A program made the position numbers and the translations under genes. Below, piece after piece: positions 28,999 to 39,696 of a DNA stretch of 64,000 bases; the stretch's first letter is position 1; each line of letters starts with the position of its first letter. The notes beneath the pieces are model-generated. The model worked only from the letters and a program-made list of their open reading frames with translations. It did not search any database and was not told where the DNA came from. Origin of the DNA: Trichomonas vaginalis G3 (lineage: Eukaryota; Parabasalia; Trichomonadida; Trichomonadidae); assembly GCF_026262505.1 (NCBI RefSeq), contig NC_067206.1, positions 33,557,896 to 33,621,895 on the forward strand, read 5' to 3'.

Positions 28999-30966
28999 AT
29001 GTTTTCTTTCTTTTTAGCTACACTCTCCTTCAGCAAGGAAGAGGAGGACAAAGATCAAGGTCCTGTTGTAGGTATTGATCTTGGTACAACATTTTCATGT
29101 GTTGGCATTTTCCAACGCGGTAAAGTTGAAATTATCGCAAACGAAGTCGGTAACCGCATCACTCCATCAATCGTTGCATACAATGATGGCCAGAGGTATG
29201 TTGGTGACTCTGCTACATCATATCTTATTTCAAACCCATCAAATACTGTTTATGCTGTTAAGCGTCTTATTGGTCGCAGATTTAACGATAAAGAAGTACA
29301 ATCAGAAATTGGTCGTCTTCCATACCACGTCGTCGAAAAGGATGGACGCCCATATATCGATCTCGAAGTAAAACCTGGAGAGAGAAGATTGGTTTCTCCT
29401 GAAGAAATCTCCGCAGGCGTACTCACAAAGATGAAAAATGTCGCTGAAGATTACCTTGGCCGCACTGTAAAGGCTGCCGTCGTTACAGTTCCAGCTTATT
29501 TCAATGATGCTCAACGTAAAGCTACAAAAGATGCTGGAGCTATCGCAGGTCTCGATGTTAAGCGTATTATCAACGAACCAACAGCCGCTGCTATCGCTTA
29601 TGGTCTTAACAAGAAGGATAATCAAAAGATTCTTGTTTTCGACTTAGGCGGTGGTACATTCGATGTCTCATTACTTTCTATTGATGACTACTTCTTCGAA
29701 GTTCTTGCTACAGCTGGTGATACCCATCTTGGTGGCGAAGATTTCGATAACAGAGTTGTTGACTACTTCATGGATGTTTTCAAACGCCGCACAGGCAAGG
29801 ATGCCTCCAAGGACTCCAAGGCTCGTGCCAAACTGAAGCGCGAAGCCGAAAAAGCCAAGAGAACATTATCATATTCTCATCAGACCACAATTGAGATCGA
29901 AAACTTCTTCGATGGCGAGGATCTCTCCGAAACCTTCAACCGCGCTCGTTTCGAAGAACTCAACCTCGATCTTTTCCGTAAAACAATGGAACCAGTACAA
30001 CAAGTCCTTACAGACAGTGGCCTCTCCAAGCACGAGATAGACGAAATCGTTTTGGTCGGAGGATCCACTCGTTTACCAAAGATTCAGCAATTAGTCAAAG
30101 ATTTCTTCAACGGCAAACAACCATGCAAATCCATCAACCCCGATGAAGCTGTAGCATACGGCGCCGCTGTCGAAGGCGGTATCATATCTGATGACCCAGA
30201 TACAGCAACAATTACTATTATTAACGTTAACTCTCTCACTCTCGGCATTGAAACCATGGGCGGTGTCATGGCCGAACTCATTCCTCGTAATACACGTATT
30301 CCTGTCAAGAAGACCCAAACATTTACAAACGCCCAAGACGATCAAGAAACAGTACGTATCCAAGTCTTCGAAGGCGAGCGCGCCATGACACGCGACAACC
30401 ACTTCCTTGGCGCATTCGATCTCACAGGACTTCCTCCAGGCCCAAGAGGATCAGTTCAAATCGATGTCACTTTTGAACTTGACCAAAACAACATTTTGAA
30501 GGTTACAGCAGAAGATAAACAGTCCAACAACAAGGAGACAATCACGATCGATCCAAAGGACAACAGAATGACAGAGGAAGAGATCGAGAAAGCCATACAC
30601 GATGCAGAAGACAACATCGTCAATGACCAACAAGAAAGAGAATCTGTACAAGCAAGATTATCTCTTGATTCAATGATTGCTGCTGCTAAGAACAACTTGA
30701 ACAAGGATGAGACAAAGGACAGACTTTCTAACGAAGAGAGAAGGTCCTTGAAGAGAATCATCAAAGAGGGAGAAGACTGGCTACAAGCAAATCCTGATGA
30801 AGAAGCAGAAGTTTACAACGACAAGAAGAAAGACTTGCAGCAGTCTCTCGCACCTCTTTTGACTGATCAGAAGTCTAAGATGAATATGGATAAGAATGAT
30901 GATGAAGATAATGATGACGATGACGATGATGATGACGTCGATGATGACGAATTCGGTGAAATATAA
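28999..30966 (+). CDS. BiP: ER-type HSP70 chaperone (BiP/GRP78)
   Basis: A 655-residue HSP70. A short hydrophobic start ([13 protein letters not shown]) acts as signal peptide. The ATPase domain shows [40 protein letters not shown] and [14 protein letters not shown]. The substrate domain has [13 protein letters not shown], and the tail is a long Asp run ending DDEFGEI. It folds proteins entering the ER. Unlike most BiP proteins, it does not end in a KDEL-type retention signal, so retention must work otherwise or FGEI substitutes. The stop reads into TAAAG. Codon use is less AT-biased than in neighbours, as expected for a strongly expressed gene. Confidence 0.92.
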   Translation: MFSFFLATLSFSKEEEDKDQGPVVGIDLGTTFSCVGIFQRGKVEIIANEVGNRITPSIVAYNDGQRYVGDSATSYLISNPSNTVYAVKRLIGRRFNDKEVQSEIGRLPYHVVEKDGRPYIDLEVKPGERRLVSPEEISAGVLTKMKNVAEDYLGRTVKAAVVTVPAYFNDAQRKATKDAGAIAGLDVKRIINEPTAAAIAYGLNKKDNQKILVFDLGGGTFDVSLLSIDDYFFEVLATAGDTHLGGEDFDNRVVDYFMDVFKRRTGKDASKDSKARAKLKREAEKAKRTLSYSHQTTIEIENFFDGEDLSETFNRARFEELNLDLFRKTMEPVQQVLTDSGLSKHEIDEIVLVGGSTRLPKIQQLVKDFFNGKQPCKSINPDEAVAYGAAVEGGIISDDPDTATITIINVNSLTLGIETMGGVMAELIPRNTRIPVKKTQTFTNAQDDQETVRIQVFEGERAMTRDNHFLGAFDLTGLPPGPRGSVQIDVTFELDQNNILKVTAEDKQSNNKETITIDPKDNRMTEEEIEKAIHDAEDNIVNDQQERESVQARLSLDSMIAAAKNNLNKDETKDRLSNEERRSLKRIIKEGEDWLQANPDEEAEVYNDKKKDLQQSLAPLLTDQKSKMNMDKNDDEDNDDDDDDDDVDDDEFGEI

Positions 30967-30999
30967 AGAATTTTTTTGAATTTTATGTTAACTTATAAT

Positions 31000-31290
31000 T
31001 ATTATTTATCATTATATAGTTTTCACATAGATTTGAACATGTATTATTATCATTATATAGTTTTCATATTCATTTGAACATGTATTATTATTTATCATTA
31101 TATAGTTTTCACATACATTTGAACATGTATTATTATTTATCATTATATAGTTTTCACATACATTTGAACATGTATTATTATTTATCATTATATAGTTTTC
31201 ACGAACACTTGTGCATGTATTATTATTTATCATTATATAGTTTTCACATACATATGAACATGTATTATTCTCATTATTTAATTTTATCTT
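31000..31290. repeat. Tandem repeats just after the BiP gene
   Basis: About five to six units of roughly 50-60 bp, each with TATTATTATTTATCATTATA, TAGTTTTCACATACAT and TTGAACATG, start about 35 bp after the BiP stop. Long open frames over both strands are products of the repeat. It may lie in the 3' end of the BiP transcript. Confidence 0.8.
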
Positions 31291-31698
31291 GTTTGAGAGA
31301 CATTTTGGCATAGTTGAGAATCAGAAGCTAATTATAAGTTTGAAACTGTACGCTAATGACAATTGCATATTCATCTATGCTTGGATACCTTAATAAAGAG
31401 TGAAATGGTGTAAATTAAAAAAATTGTATGATGATTGTATGATGTTCTGAGCTTTAAACGCATTAATTACATATTTATTTATCAATTTTAATTTTGGTTT
31501 TGAGTAACATTGAAATCATGTGCAACAATGAGCTTTCATAGGGTTCTTGTAAGCAAATATACTATGAAATAGAGTGGTATGAAGTTCTCGATATAAAGTA
31601 TATGTTAAAAAGTATGCTTTAATAAATATAATATTTTATTTATGATAACAAGTAGCTGTTGATATCATGACCATGAAGAATTAATATATGGTTACATC
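31291..31698. other. Spacer, nothing recognised
   Basis: AT-rich spacer between the repeats and the first family A gene. No gene or motif stands out. Confidence 0.4.
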
Positions 31699-32463
31699 TC
31701 ATGCAGTTAAGGGCGAACCTGTGTTTGCAGTTCGTTTTTCAACGACTTCGATGTTAGGTTGTTCGATTTGAGATTCTTTTTTATCAGAAACATCTGTCTG
31801 AGTGTCTAATAATGAGATTTCTGCAGAATTTTGTTTATTTGTGAGATAATCATAACCGTCTTCTTGACCATAAAAATAAGGAGGAGATGGATCGATTTGA
31901 CCAAAAAAGAATTCATTCTCATCGAAAAGTAATTGATAATATTTTGTATTCACGAATTCTGGATAAACTTTATCATGATATTTATCCCAAATTAACTTAA
32001 TACATTTTTGAATGCAGTCCATGAGTTCATAAATATATTTAGTAAGGATAAGGATGCTTTCATTTAACTTTTCTTCAAAACAGAATTTGAAATGCCTTAA
32101 GTAATATATATTTCGAACATGTGTTTTGTAATTTCCAAGAAATGGCTGGATATACTTATTTACTTCGTTGGTAAGATTAATAAATGTTTCTAGGACTGAT
32201 GAAATTTCTTCTTCTGAAAATTTTCCCAAATCTAAATATAATATCATTCCTATGAAGAAAAATCTTGAGACCGAGTAGTATTTGAAAAGGTCTCTATTCG
32301 AAATAGTAAAATCTATTGAATTTAACCATTGTTGGGCATCCATGACTTGACTTTGATAATGCTTTGATACATGCAATGGATATGAGCACCTGTTGGCAAC
32401 GCTACGATGTAAACATGCGTTTTCTTGCGTATAAGCATTTTTATGATAATCACTAAGGATCAT
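31699..32463 (-). CDS. Unknown helical protein, family A, copy 1
   Basis: A 254-residue, mostly helical protein starting MILSDYHKNAYTQENAC. Conserved blocks are ISNRDLFKYYSVSRFFF, ILYLDLGKFSEEEISSVLE, IWDKYHDKVYPEF and IDPSPPYFYGQEDGYDYL, followed by a disordered acidic tail (ESQIEQPNIEVVEKRT). It pairs with copy 2 at 34,175 (about 75-80 per cent alike) and is distantly related to family B. The leader AAAAGTGCCAAAAATTTTT before the ATG is shared with copy 2. I do not recognise the family. Membrane segments and a signal peptide are absent. Confidence 0.6.
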   Translation of the reverse strand: MILSDYHKNAYTQENACLHRSVANRCSYPLHVSKHYQSQVMDAQQWLNSIDFTISNRDLFKYYSVSRFFFIGMILYLDLGKFSEEEISSVLETFINLTNEVNKYIQPFLGNYKTHVRNIYYLRHFKFCFEEKLNESILILTKYIYELMDCIQKCIKLIWDKYHDKVYPEFVNTKYYQLLFDENEFFFGQIDPSPPYFYGQEDGYDYLTNKQNSAEISLLDTQTDVSDKKESQIEQPNIEVVEKRTANTGSPLTA

Positions 32464-33112
32464 ATAAAAATTTTTGGCACTTTTAAGGGTGCGTCAAAGA
32501 TTCTCAATTTTTCTATGAGTTCTCTCAAAATCAAAAGTTTACATGAAATGATTTTTGATCAATATCTCAATGTACAAATGCATATCATCTAGTTAGTTCA
32601 AAGCCTCATGCATCTATACAATATAATATGATACCGCAAATTCGTAATTTTATTATCAATGTGAGCATTGATAGAGAAACATTCTTTATAGACCCTTTCA
32701 TAAAGGAAGAATTATTTTGGATAAAACAGTCACAATTTTTTCAAATGATAAATACTGAATAAAATATATTTTTATCTAATATTTCTAAATTCTTAATATC
32801 AAACAATAATTTTTTAATGTCATTTTACCAAATTTATGATTATGAACAAGCTTTGCATTATTGTCATTCATACAAGGAAATATTATATACATGAAATATC
32901 ATATGTCAATGATCAAAGTCACATTCTATTCTTATATACTGGTAGGGGAAAATTGTTCTTATAATCCAGAAAATTATGAGATAATCTGATAGTATTAATT
33001 GCTGAAAACATTTTAGCTCATGTATTGAATTGAGTGACTTCTTGTATTCTCAAATTCCTTGAAAATAGGTTTTTTACAACTACATTTAAGAGTCTAATGA
33101 TCTGAAGATATT
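32464..33112. other. Spacer, nothing recognised
   Basis: Apart from the AAAAGTGCCAAA leader of the 31,699 gene at its left edge, I see no gene or repeat in this AT-rich stretch. Confidence 0.4.
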
Positions 33113-33769
33113 TCAATACTTGATTATTTCTTGCATATTTAGTATTTTTATGATTTTTTCAAAATCTTCCTTTTTACCATAATAATAAGGAGTCTTGAAA
33201 TCCATTTCGCCAAAAAGATAATCTTGATCGAATACATCTCTATAATAACTGGAATCAAAGAAATCTGGATATACTTTATCTTTATAATTTTCCCAGATTT
33301 TCTTGATTCCTGATTGTACGCAACGAATGACAATACTAAATGTTGCAGTAAGCTGGATGATACAGTTATTTAGTGTATCTATATAAAAGTAGGAGAAAGG
33401 ACGACAATGTTTGATAGATACTGCTGGTAGTTCATAATCTCTGAGGAATTGATCAACTACTCTGTACACTTGATTGGATACATCAGAAAATGTATCAATA
33501 CATTTTTGCTTTTCTTCATCTGAAAATTTTGCTAAATCCAAATAAAGGATCATACCTTCATACAAATATTGAGCACGATGATAGTAATCAAAAATCTTTC
33601 TATTCGATAAACTGAAATTTATTTTCTCTAAATATTCTTGCGCATAAAGCATTTGTTGAGGAAATTCTGCAGAATTATAAAGCTGATATAAGCATTTACT
33701 TGCTATGTTGCGATAAAGTTCATAGTTGTCTTTTCCTTTAGCAGCCAAATGAAATTTATCAATTAGTAT
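33113..33769 (-). CDS. Unknown helical protein, family B, copy 1 (start codon altered)
   Basis: A protein of about 210 residues with GKDNYELYRNIASKCLYQLY, SLSNRKIFDYYHRAQYLYEG, ILYLDLAKFSDEEKQKC and IWENYKDKVYPDFF. It is related to family A but shorter. By comparison with copy 2 (MLIDKYHLPSKGK), the start here would be at 33,769, where the codon is ATA, not ATG. Either a later ATG is used or this copy is silent. The rest is open to its stop. Family not recognised. Confidence 0.55.
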   Translation of the reverse strand: MLIDKFHLAAKGKDNYELYRNIASKCLYQLYNSAEFPQQMLYAQEYLEKINFSLSNRKIFDYYHRAQYLYEGMILYLDLAKFSDEEKQKCIDTFSDVSNQVYRVVDQFLRDYELPAVSIKHCRPFSYFYIDTLNNCIIQLTATFSIVIRCVQSGIKKIWENYKDKVYPDFFDSSYYRDVFDQDYLFGEMDFKTPYYYGKKEDFEKIIKILNMQEIIKY

Positions 33770-34174
33770 TTAAAAAATAATTTTAAAATTTTGCAAATTG
33801 AATTAGTGAAACGGTTTTCAATTTGGCGAATAATATGAAATCCATGAGTTATGTTGTAAGCGGAACAAAATTTGTAAAGTTCACAATGTGACACAATTTT
33901 GTCTGTTCAGAAAATCCGTCATAGGATCCGATATATCTACTATAATTTGACCAAATTTTAAAAATTCATACCTAAATAAAGAATGAAATGTTGTAATTTA
34001 AAAAAAACTTTTAATATTATAACGTAGAGTGACATCAAGTTCTTGATATGAGGCATATGTTAAAAAGTATGTTAAAATACATACAACTTTTTACTCTTGA
34101 TATTGGTAATAAATATGATAATTCCAACATTTGATTGTTTGAGAATTAGTTTTTCATTAACTTTTGGTTACTTC
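33770..34174. other. Spacer, nothing recognised
   Basis: AT-rich spacer. The stretch AATTCAATTTGCAAAATTTT near its left edge resembles the one before family B copy 2. Nothing else is seen. Confidence 0.4.
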
Positions 34175-34939
34175 TCAAGCAATCAAGGGTGAACCTATGT
34201 TTGTAGTTCGTTTTTCAACGATTTCGATGTTAGATTGTTCGATTTGAGATTCTTTTTCATCAGAAACAGATGTTTGAGTGTCTAGTAATAGTAATTGTGG
34301 AGAATTTTGTTTATCTGTGAGATAATCATAATCTTCTTTTTGACCATAAAAATAAGGAGGAGATGGATCGATTTGATCAAGAAAGAATTCTTTCTCAATA
34401 AAAATTGATTTATAGTAATCTGATTTCATGAAACCTGGATAAACTTTATCATGATATTTATCCCAAATTAACTTAATACATTTTTGAATGCTATTCATGA
34501 GTTCATAAATATATTTAGTAAGGATAAGGATGCTTTCATTTAACTTTTCTTCAAAATATGAGTTGAAATGCCTTAAGTAATAGATTCTTCTAACGTGTGT
34601 TTTGTAATTTGCAAGAAATGGCTGGATATACTTATTTACTTCGTTGGAAAGATTAACAAATATTTCTAGGACTATTGAAATTTCTTCTTCTGAAAATTTT
34701 CTCATATCTAAATAAAATATAATTCCTTGGTAGAAATAGCATGCCCTTGAGTAGTATTTATCAATATCCCTATTCGAAATCATAAAATTGATTGAATTTA
34801 ACCATTTTTGGGCATAATAGACTTGACCAGGATAATGCGTTGCTTCATGCAATGGATATGAACACCTGTTGACAACACTACGATAAAAATATGCGTTTTC
34901 ACGCTTTTGAGCATTTCCATTATGATCAGTAACAATCAT
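34175..34939 (-). CDS. Unknown helical protein, family A, copy 2
   Basis: A 254-residue paralogue of the 31,699 gene, of exactly the same length, starting MIVTDHNGNAQKRENAYF. It keeps ISNRDIDKYYSRACYFYQG, YLDMRKFSEEEISIVLEIF, IDPSPPYFYGQKEDYDYL and the ESQIEQSNIEIVEKRT tail. The differences are spread over the whole gene, so the duplication is not recent. It looks whole. Function unknown. Confidence 0.6.
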   Translation of the reverse strand: MIVTDHNGNAQKRENAYFYRSVVNRCSYPLHEATHYPGQVYYAQKWLNSINFMISNRDIDKYYSRACYFYQGIIFYLDMRKFSEEEISIVLEIFVNLSNEVNKYIQPFLANYKTHVRRIYYLRHFNSYFEEKLNESILILTKYIYELMNSIQKCIKLIWDKYHDKVYPGFMKSDYYKSIFIEKEFFLDQIDPSPPYFYGQKEDYDYLTDKQNSPQLLLLDTQTSVSDEKESQIEQSNIEIVEKRTTNIGSPLIA

Positions 34940-35425
34940 TTCTAAAAAAATTTGGCACTTTTTAGGGATACAAATTTAATTCAATTTCTGTATCGTTCCT
35001 TCGCTTTTTGCAACCTTACATTTTGATTCCAAAAAGCCAAAATTAATTACATAGTCCGATATAATGGGCCATTAAAACTTTACTAAGTAAAATTTTATGA
35101 TAATGGAAATAATTCGGAATAAATTTACATTGTAGAGGCTTGATTTCTGATTCATCTTACAATTTATCTTATCTCATTTATGGTTTTTATAGAACATCTT
35201 ATCTTATCGGTGTTTAAGATAAAGATCTAAAGTAAACATCCTTGACAAGGAGGAATTTAGTAAAAATTTTTGAGCGTAGTCAATTTCCTTGTGTCTTCTG
35301 TCTCCATATGTTGAAGAACCAATTTCATTTGCTAAAAAAAATAAATGATTTTACGAAATGCTTAAAGATGCTTTTTAAGAAATCTTATTTCTAATTCATT
35401 ATTAGACAGTATGTTCTTCACAATT
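34940..35425. other. Spacer, nothing recognised
   Basis: The AGTGCCAAA leader of the 34,175 gene lies at its left edge. The remainder holds no recognisable feature. Confidence 0.4.
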
Positions 35426-36110
35426 TCATTTAAGAGTCTGAAGATTGGAAGATTTTTCAGCAGATGCAGGTGGCCCCGAGTTTTTTTGTTTTATGAGCTT
35501 TTCAAAATCTTCCTTTTTACCATAATAATAAGGAGGGTTGAAATCCATTTCGCCAAAAAAGAAATCACCATGGTCGAATACATCTCTATAATAGCCGGTA
35601 TCAAAGAAATCTGGATATACTTTATGTAAATAATTTTCGAATGATATTTCCTGATTGTACGCATCGAATGATATTAGAAATATATGTGGTAAGCCTGATT
35701 ATACAGTTATTTAATATCTCTGTATGAAAGATGGAGAAAGTACGCCATGCTCTGATATTCGATGTTGTTAACATGCATCTTTTGAGGAATTGATCAACCA
35801 TTTTATATGTTTCATTGGATACATCAGAGAACGTATAAATACATTTTTGCTTTTCTTCTTTTGAAAATTTTGTTAAATCTAAATAAAGGATCATACCTTC
35901 ATAGAGACGCTGCGCACAATGATAGTATTCGAAAATGTTTCTATTCGATATGCTGAAATTTATTTCTTCTAATTTTAATTGGGCCAAAGACATTTGTTGA
36001 GTAAATAATACAGCACTGTAAAGTGAATATGAGCACTTGCTAGCAATTTTGCTATAAAGTTCATTGTTGTCTTTTCCTTTAGAAGGCAAATGGTACTTAT
36101 CAATTAACAT
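35426..36110 (-). pseudogene. Unknown helical protein, family B, copy 2, frameshifted
   Basis: It starts MLIDKYHLPSKGKDNNELY, like copy 1 but with an intact ATG. It follows copy 1 to about 35,640, where roughly five bases are missing relative to it and the frame shifts. The remaining C-terminal part (HKVYPDFFDTGYYRDVF, FNPPYYYGKKEDFEKLIK) continues in the other frame to a stop at 35,426. A pseudogene, or a shortened protein ending near 35,622. Confidence 0.6.
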
Positions 36111-36340
36111 TTAAAAATTTAAAAATTTACAAAATTGAATTTCCAATTTTCTAACATTTTTCTGTAATGCTAGAAAATACAATTCTTGTTAACTCGCAAT
36201 CAAAAATTATCGGATTTTCTGAGTAACCGCTATCTTCTGCATAAAAAATCATTATAACATGTACGTATTTATAAATTTAAAGTTGGTATGATAAACTGTC
36301 AAAATAATTATCGTGTGTAAGAAAAGTGACATATTTTTCT

Positions 36341-36826
36341 ATGGTAATTGAAAAGGCAATTTTCGCATGCGGTTGCTTCTGGGGTGTCCAATATCTCTTC
36401 AGCAAGTTCAAGGGAGTTAAACACTCCGTTGTAGGCTATATTGGCGGGCATAAAGAGAATCCAAAATATCCAGAAGTTAAGGCTCATACAACTGGACATG
36501 CCGAGGCCATCCTCGTTGAATATGACTCAGAAGAAGTTACTTATGAAGAACTTTGCAAGTTCTTTTTCGAGATTCATGATCCAGCTCAAACTGATGGTCA
36601 AGGACCAGACATCGGTCCTCAATACCGCAGTGAGATCTTTTACATTGGCGAAAGCCAGAAGGAAACTGCTCTTAAAGTTATTGAGCTTTTGAAATCCAAA
36701 GGTTTTGAAGTCAATACTAAAGTTACAGAAGCTACAAAGTTCTGGGATGCCGAAGATTACCACCAGAACTATTATGATAAGAATGGAGAAGAACCATATT
36801 GCCATAGAAGAGTGAAGAAATTTTAA
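36341..36826 (+). CDS. msrA: Peptide methionine sulfoxide reductase A
   Basis: A 161-residue enzyme starting MVIEKAIFACGCFWG. GCFWG carries the catalytic Cys that reduces S-methionine sulfoxide in proteins. Other family words are VGYIGG, PKYPEVKAHTTGHAEAILVE, EIHDPAQTDGQGPDIGPQYR and FWDAEDYHQNYY. The length is typical of a one-domain MsrA. I take the ATG at 36,341, because the open frame before it lacks an ATG. It protects this microaerophile against oxidative damage. It is divergent from family B copy 2. Confidence 0.93.
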   Translation: MVIEKAIFACGCFWGVQYLFSKFKGVKHSVVGYIGGHKENPKYPEVKAHTTGHAEAILVEYDSEEVTYEELCKFFFEIHDPAQTDGQGPDIGPQYRSEIFYIGESQKETALKVIELLKSKGFEVNTKVTEATKFWDAEDYHQNYYDKNGEEPYCHRRVKKF

Positions 36827-37322
36827 TTCGGCAAAAAATGGTTTAATATAACTTATATATAGCATCTGAATAAATCTTGCATAAAATCTATTTTATATGT
36901 GTTTACAATCTTCTTAATCTTGTTTTTTTTATACAATTAACGTTATGAAATGTAAACATAGAGAATTCTGTGGATATATTTGAATTGTAAAATCTCCATA
37001 AGTACATAATTGCAGAATATGTACCTCATAAAGACTTAGATACATTAAATTTTGCCAAATATGATTTTGGGAGCTCTTCTATTATCAATAATCATATCTG
37101 ATATCAGTGCAAAGAACATAATTGTTATAATTAATAATAAATTCAGCTCCCTGCATCCCAGGATGAAGCACAATAAAGAATCATTAAAATCTCATGAATG
37201 GATCAATGCATCTTTAATTAATTTAATTTATTTGAATTCTTGTCATATAGCATATTAACGCCCCTATTTATAAAGATGTTTCATTGAGTACAAGAAGGTC
37301 AAAAGACGTTTAGCTTCAAAAA
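36827..37322. other. Spacer with a doubtful small reading
   Basis: AT-rich spacer. The words GCTTCAAAAAATG at its right edge give the CEP135-like gene a TTCA initiator a few bases before its ATG. Otherwise nothing is firm. Confidence 0.4.
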
Positions 37323-38810
37323 ATGAGTCGGAACTCAGCAAGAAATAGCTCCGCTCATTTTTTGGCACTACGCCGTAGACTTGATGCAATGGGATATGCT
37401 GATTATCCATTAGGTTTAGATTCTGCTCCTTTAGCACAGATAATGCTCGAAGATTTAGTTGCAACAACAGAAGCTCTTAGAGAATCAGAGGAGAGTAATG
37501 ATGGTGTCTATCATAAACTCGAAATAGCAGAGCAATTATTGGAGCCTTTACAAGAAGAAAACTCAAAATTAAGAAGAGATAACACACAACTTCATAAAGA
37601 ATTGATTTCTGTAGGTGAAGAGTCGCTTAAATTACAAAATAAACAAGCTACTACTCAATTCCAGCTCCAAGCTGAAAATCGAAGATTAACCTTATCTAAA
37701 CAACAGGTTGAAGAACAATTAGACTTAGCTAAACAAGATTTAATAGCAGCCAAAGTGCAACTTGCTCAAGCTTTGGAGCCAACAACATCAAAAATCAGTT
37801 CAAGAGCTCCAAGCGAAAAATCTAGAAGAAAATCTTCTTCAAAAGATTCGATTTCTAATATAAGCGCTTCTAGCTTCTTAAGTACTAGTCAAGTTGACGT
37901 TGATGCAGTGCCAAAGGCAGAATTTGATCAACTTACAAATGAAAATGATTACTTAAAGCAACAAGTAAATCAATTAAGCAATGCATTAGAAGAATCTAAA
38001 GCCTGTGTTAAGCTAAGAGATGAAGAAATTGATCGACTTGGAACTGAATTAAATAAAGAAACTGGAAGAAATGGATTCTTGATTACGCTTCGTCATAAAT
38101 GTCAAAAGGCTGAGGAAGAAGTTGAAAGACTCCGCACTCAAGTTAGATTGATTAATCCTTCAGGCATTGTTAGACAAGATAAGTCAGATAAGAAGACAAA
38201 ATCACCTCGTAAACCAAAGCTTCAAATAGCAAAGCCAATTGGAGTTGATATTCAGCTCACGAATTCTGAAGATTCTAAACCGCAAATTCCACAAATTCAA
38301 AATATCAAGCAAGACAATGATCTTGTGGAATCATTATTAGCTAAAATTGATCAAAAAGAGTCAGTAATAGCTGAATTAACTTCAGCACTTGCTTTTGTCG
38401 GTGATAATCTTAATCGATCAATGTTATCTGATAAAAATAACAATATTTTATCAGATATTGAGGCCAAAATGCGGGACATGCAAAATCATTATGAGCTAGA
38501 AATCGAAAAGCTCACAAAACAGCTCAATCAAAACGGATTTTCCTCAGTTGACCCAGAAGTTGCCAAATTAATGGCTAATACTTCCAATCTTGATAATACG
38601 TATAGTGGAAAAGATAAAAATAGTTTGAGAGAAATTGAAGATCTTAAAAGAAAACTTAATGAAGCAAATGAGAAGCTCAGAGCCAAACAAGATACAGATA
38701 GTAAGTATCAATCCATCCTAGAGCAGCTTAGGAGGGAACATCAGGCGATGAAAAAGGAAATTGCTCAAAAAACAGCAGAGTTAGAAAAGTACAAAGGAGT
38801 GCATTCTTGA
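37323..38810 (+). CDS. CEP135/Bld10-like centriole coiled-coil protein
   Basis: A 495-residue protein. Residues 14-58 read ALRRRLDAMGYADYPLGL, then SAPLAQIMLEDLVATTEAL, then LLEPLQEENSKLRRDNTQLH. This matches the N-terminal signature of CEP135/Bld10 and its relative TSGA10, the cartwheel-to-microtubule linker of centrioles and basal bodies. The rest is coiled coil, broken by a Ser-rich linker (residues about 155-200) and a Lys/Pro segment near 290. It is less than half the length of human CEP135, so it may be a shorter paralogue. A basal-body role fits a flagellated cell. The ATG follows a TTCA initiator-like word. Confidence 0.75.
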   Translation: MSRNSARNSSAHFLALRRRLDAMGYADYPLGLDSAPLAQIMLEDLVATTEALRESEESNDGVYHKLEIAEQLLEPLQEENSKLRRDNTQLHKELISVGEESLKLQNKQATTQFQLQAENRRLTLSKQQVEEQLDLAKQDLIAAKVQLAQALEPTTSKISSRAPSEKSRRKSSSKDSISNISASSFLSTSQVDVDAVPKAEFDQLTNENDYLKQQVNQLSNALEESKACVKLRDEEIDRLGTELNKETGRNGFLITLRHKCQKAEEEVERLRTQVRLINPSGIVRQDKSDKKTKSPRKPKLQIAKPIGVDIQLTNSEDSKPQIPQIQNIKQDNDLVESLLAKIDQKESVIAELTSALAFVGDNLNRSMLSDKNNNILSDIEAKMRDMQNHYELEIEKLTKQLNQNGFSSVDPEVAKLMANTSNLDNTYSGKDKNSLREIEDLKRKLNEANEKLRAKQDTDSKYQSILEQLRREHQAMKKEIAQKTAELEKYKGVHS

Positions 38811-39243
38811 ATGTATATATTATTGTTTTGCAAAGTAAAAACATGTTTGTAATTTATTAATTAAATATTTGTTTTAATTTATCGATTTTCTATAAGCAGA
38901 ATTTATAATATCTGTAAGTTTATAGCGTTTTGAAGCAAAAAAAGCTCCTAATATTTGATTATATTTGATTTAATACTAGAATTAGGATAAAATGATCAAA
39001 ACATAATAATATTTGTATTACATTTCATTGGCAAGATACGTTTTAGAGGATTGATACATGTTAAAACTAATAAGATAAAGAAAAACGAGTTTAAAATAAA
39101 CAAAACATAAAATACAGTCTTATATTTCTTATTTTGATAATAGAATGTAAGTACTGCTTAGAAAGGATAGTTCGTGAAGGTTAGATCTAAGTTCCATTAA
39201 AAAAATATATAATTTCAATTTGAAAAAATCGAGAAAAGTAGAA
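38811..39243. other. Spacer between convergent genes, nothing recognised
   Basis: AT-rich spacer between the CEP135-like gene and the convergent small gene. No repeat or gene is evident. Confidence 0.4.
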
Positions 39244-39696
39244 TTAACTAGAAGGTTCTGTTATTTTTGTATCAGGAGCGTAGGAAGGAACAAGGAAAAC
39301 TTCTGCAATGTTTGGTGGTACTTCGACGTTATTTCTTCTTTCGTTCCATTTATTCATTTCTTTAACTTCACGAGCTGCTGCTTTAATATCTATCTTAGAT
39401 AGAGGGTCAATTTCCATACTTTTTCGAACCTCATAAGGTGTTCGCCTAACAGGTCGTGGAGATCGAAGCGCTGGATAAGGATTATGTTCAGTAACATTGA
39501 AAAAGTCATCTTCTGGTGGATGAACGTCTTTTTTCATCTTTTTTGAAACAAAATTTCTTGGCGTGGCAGCAAAAACATACTTTTTCCTTGTTGCCGCTGG
39601 CATGAATACGTGCCCAAATAGATTCCTTGGACGTGGTGATACAATGTAAGTTCTCCTTTGTACTTGAGCCCTGTCAAGATCGAGTGAGAAATCCAT
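39244..39696 (-). CDS. Small basic Pro/Arg-rich protein of unknown function
   Basis: A 150-residue protein starting MDFSLDLDRAQVQRRTYIV. It has repeated Pro-Arg and Tyr words (SPRPRNLFGHVF, NPYPALRSPRPVRRTPYEV) and a helix IDIKAAAREVKEMNKWNE. This extended Pro/Arg/Tyr style is common among flagellar microtubule-associated proteins, but I do not recognise a family. The ATG follows TTTCAAAAA, an initiator-like word shared with the CEP135-like gene. Confidence 0.6.
   Translation of the reverse strand: MDFSLDLDRAQVQRRTYIVSPRPRNLFGHVFMPAATRKKYVFAATPRNFVSKKMKKDVHPPEDDFFNVTEHNPYPALRSPRPVRRTPYEVRKSMEIDPLSKIDIKAAAREVKEMNKWNERRNNVEVPPNIAEVFLVPSYAPDTKITEPSS

Noticed and set aside
29075-30764. Several frames antisense or shifted over the BiP gene
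   Set aside because: The HSP70 reading is unambiguous. These are shadows of its codon pattern.
31012-31313. Open frames on both strands over the BiP 3' repeats
   Set aside because: Both are repetitive read-outs of the tandem array, with no leader or composition typical of a gene.
31699-36110. Family A/B proteins considered as 14-3-3 or MIT-domain proteins
   Set aside because: Helical content and length fit loosely, but none of the 14-3-3 groove or MIT signature words is present.
37061-37258. 65-residue reading with a signal-peptide-like start
   Set aside because: It is only suggestive: no initiator word, an AT-rich remainder and no relatives seen. Left as spacer.
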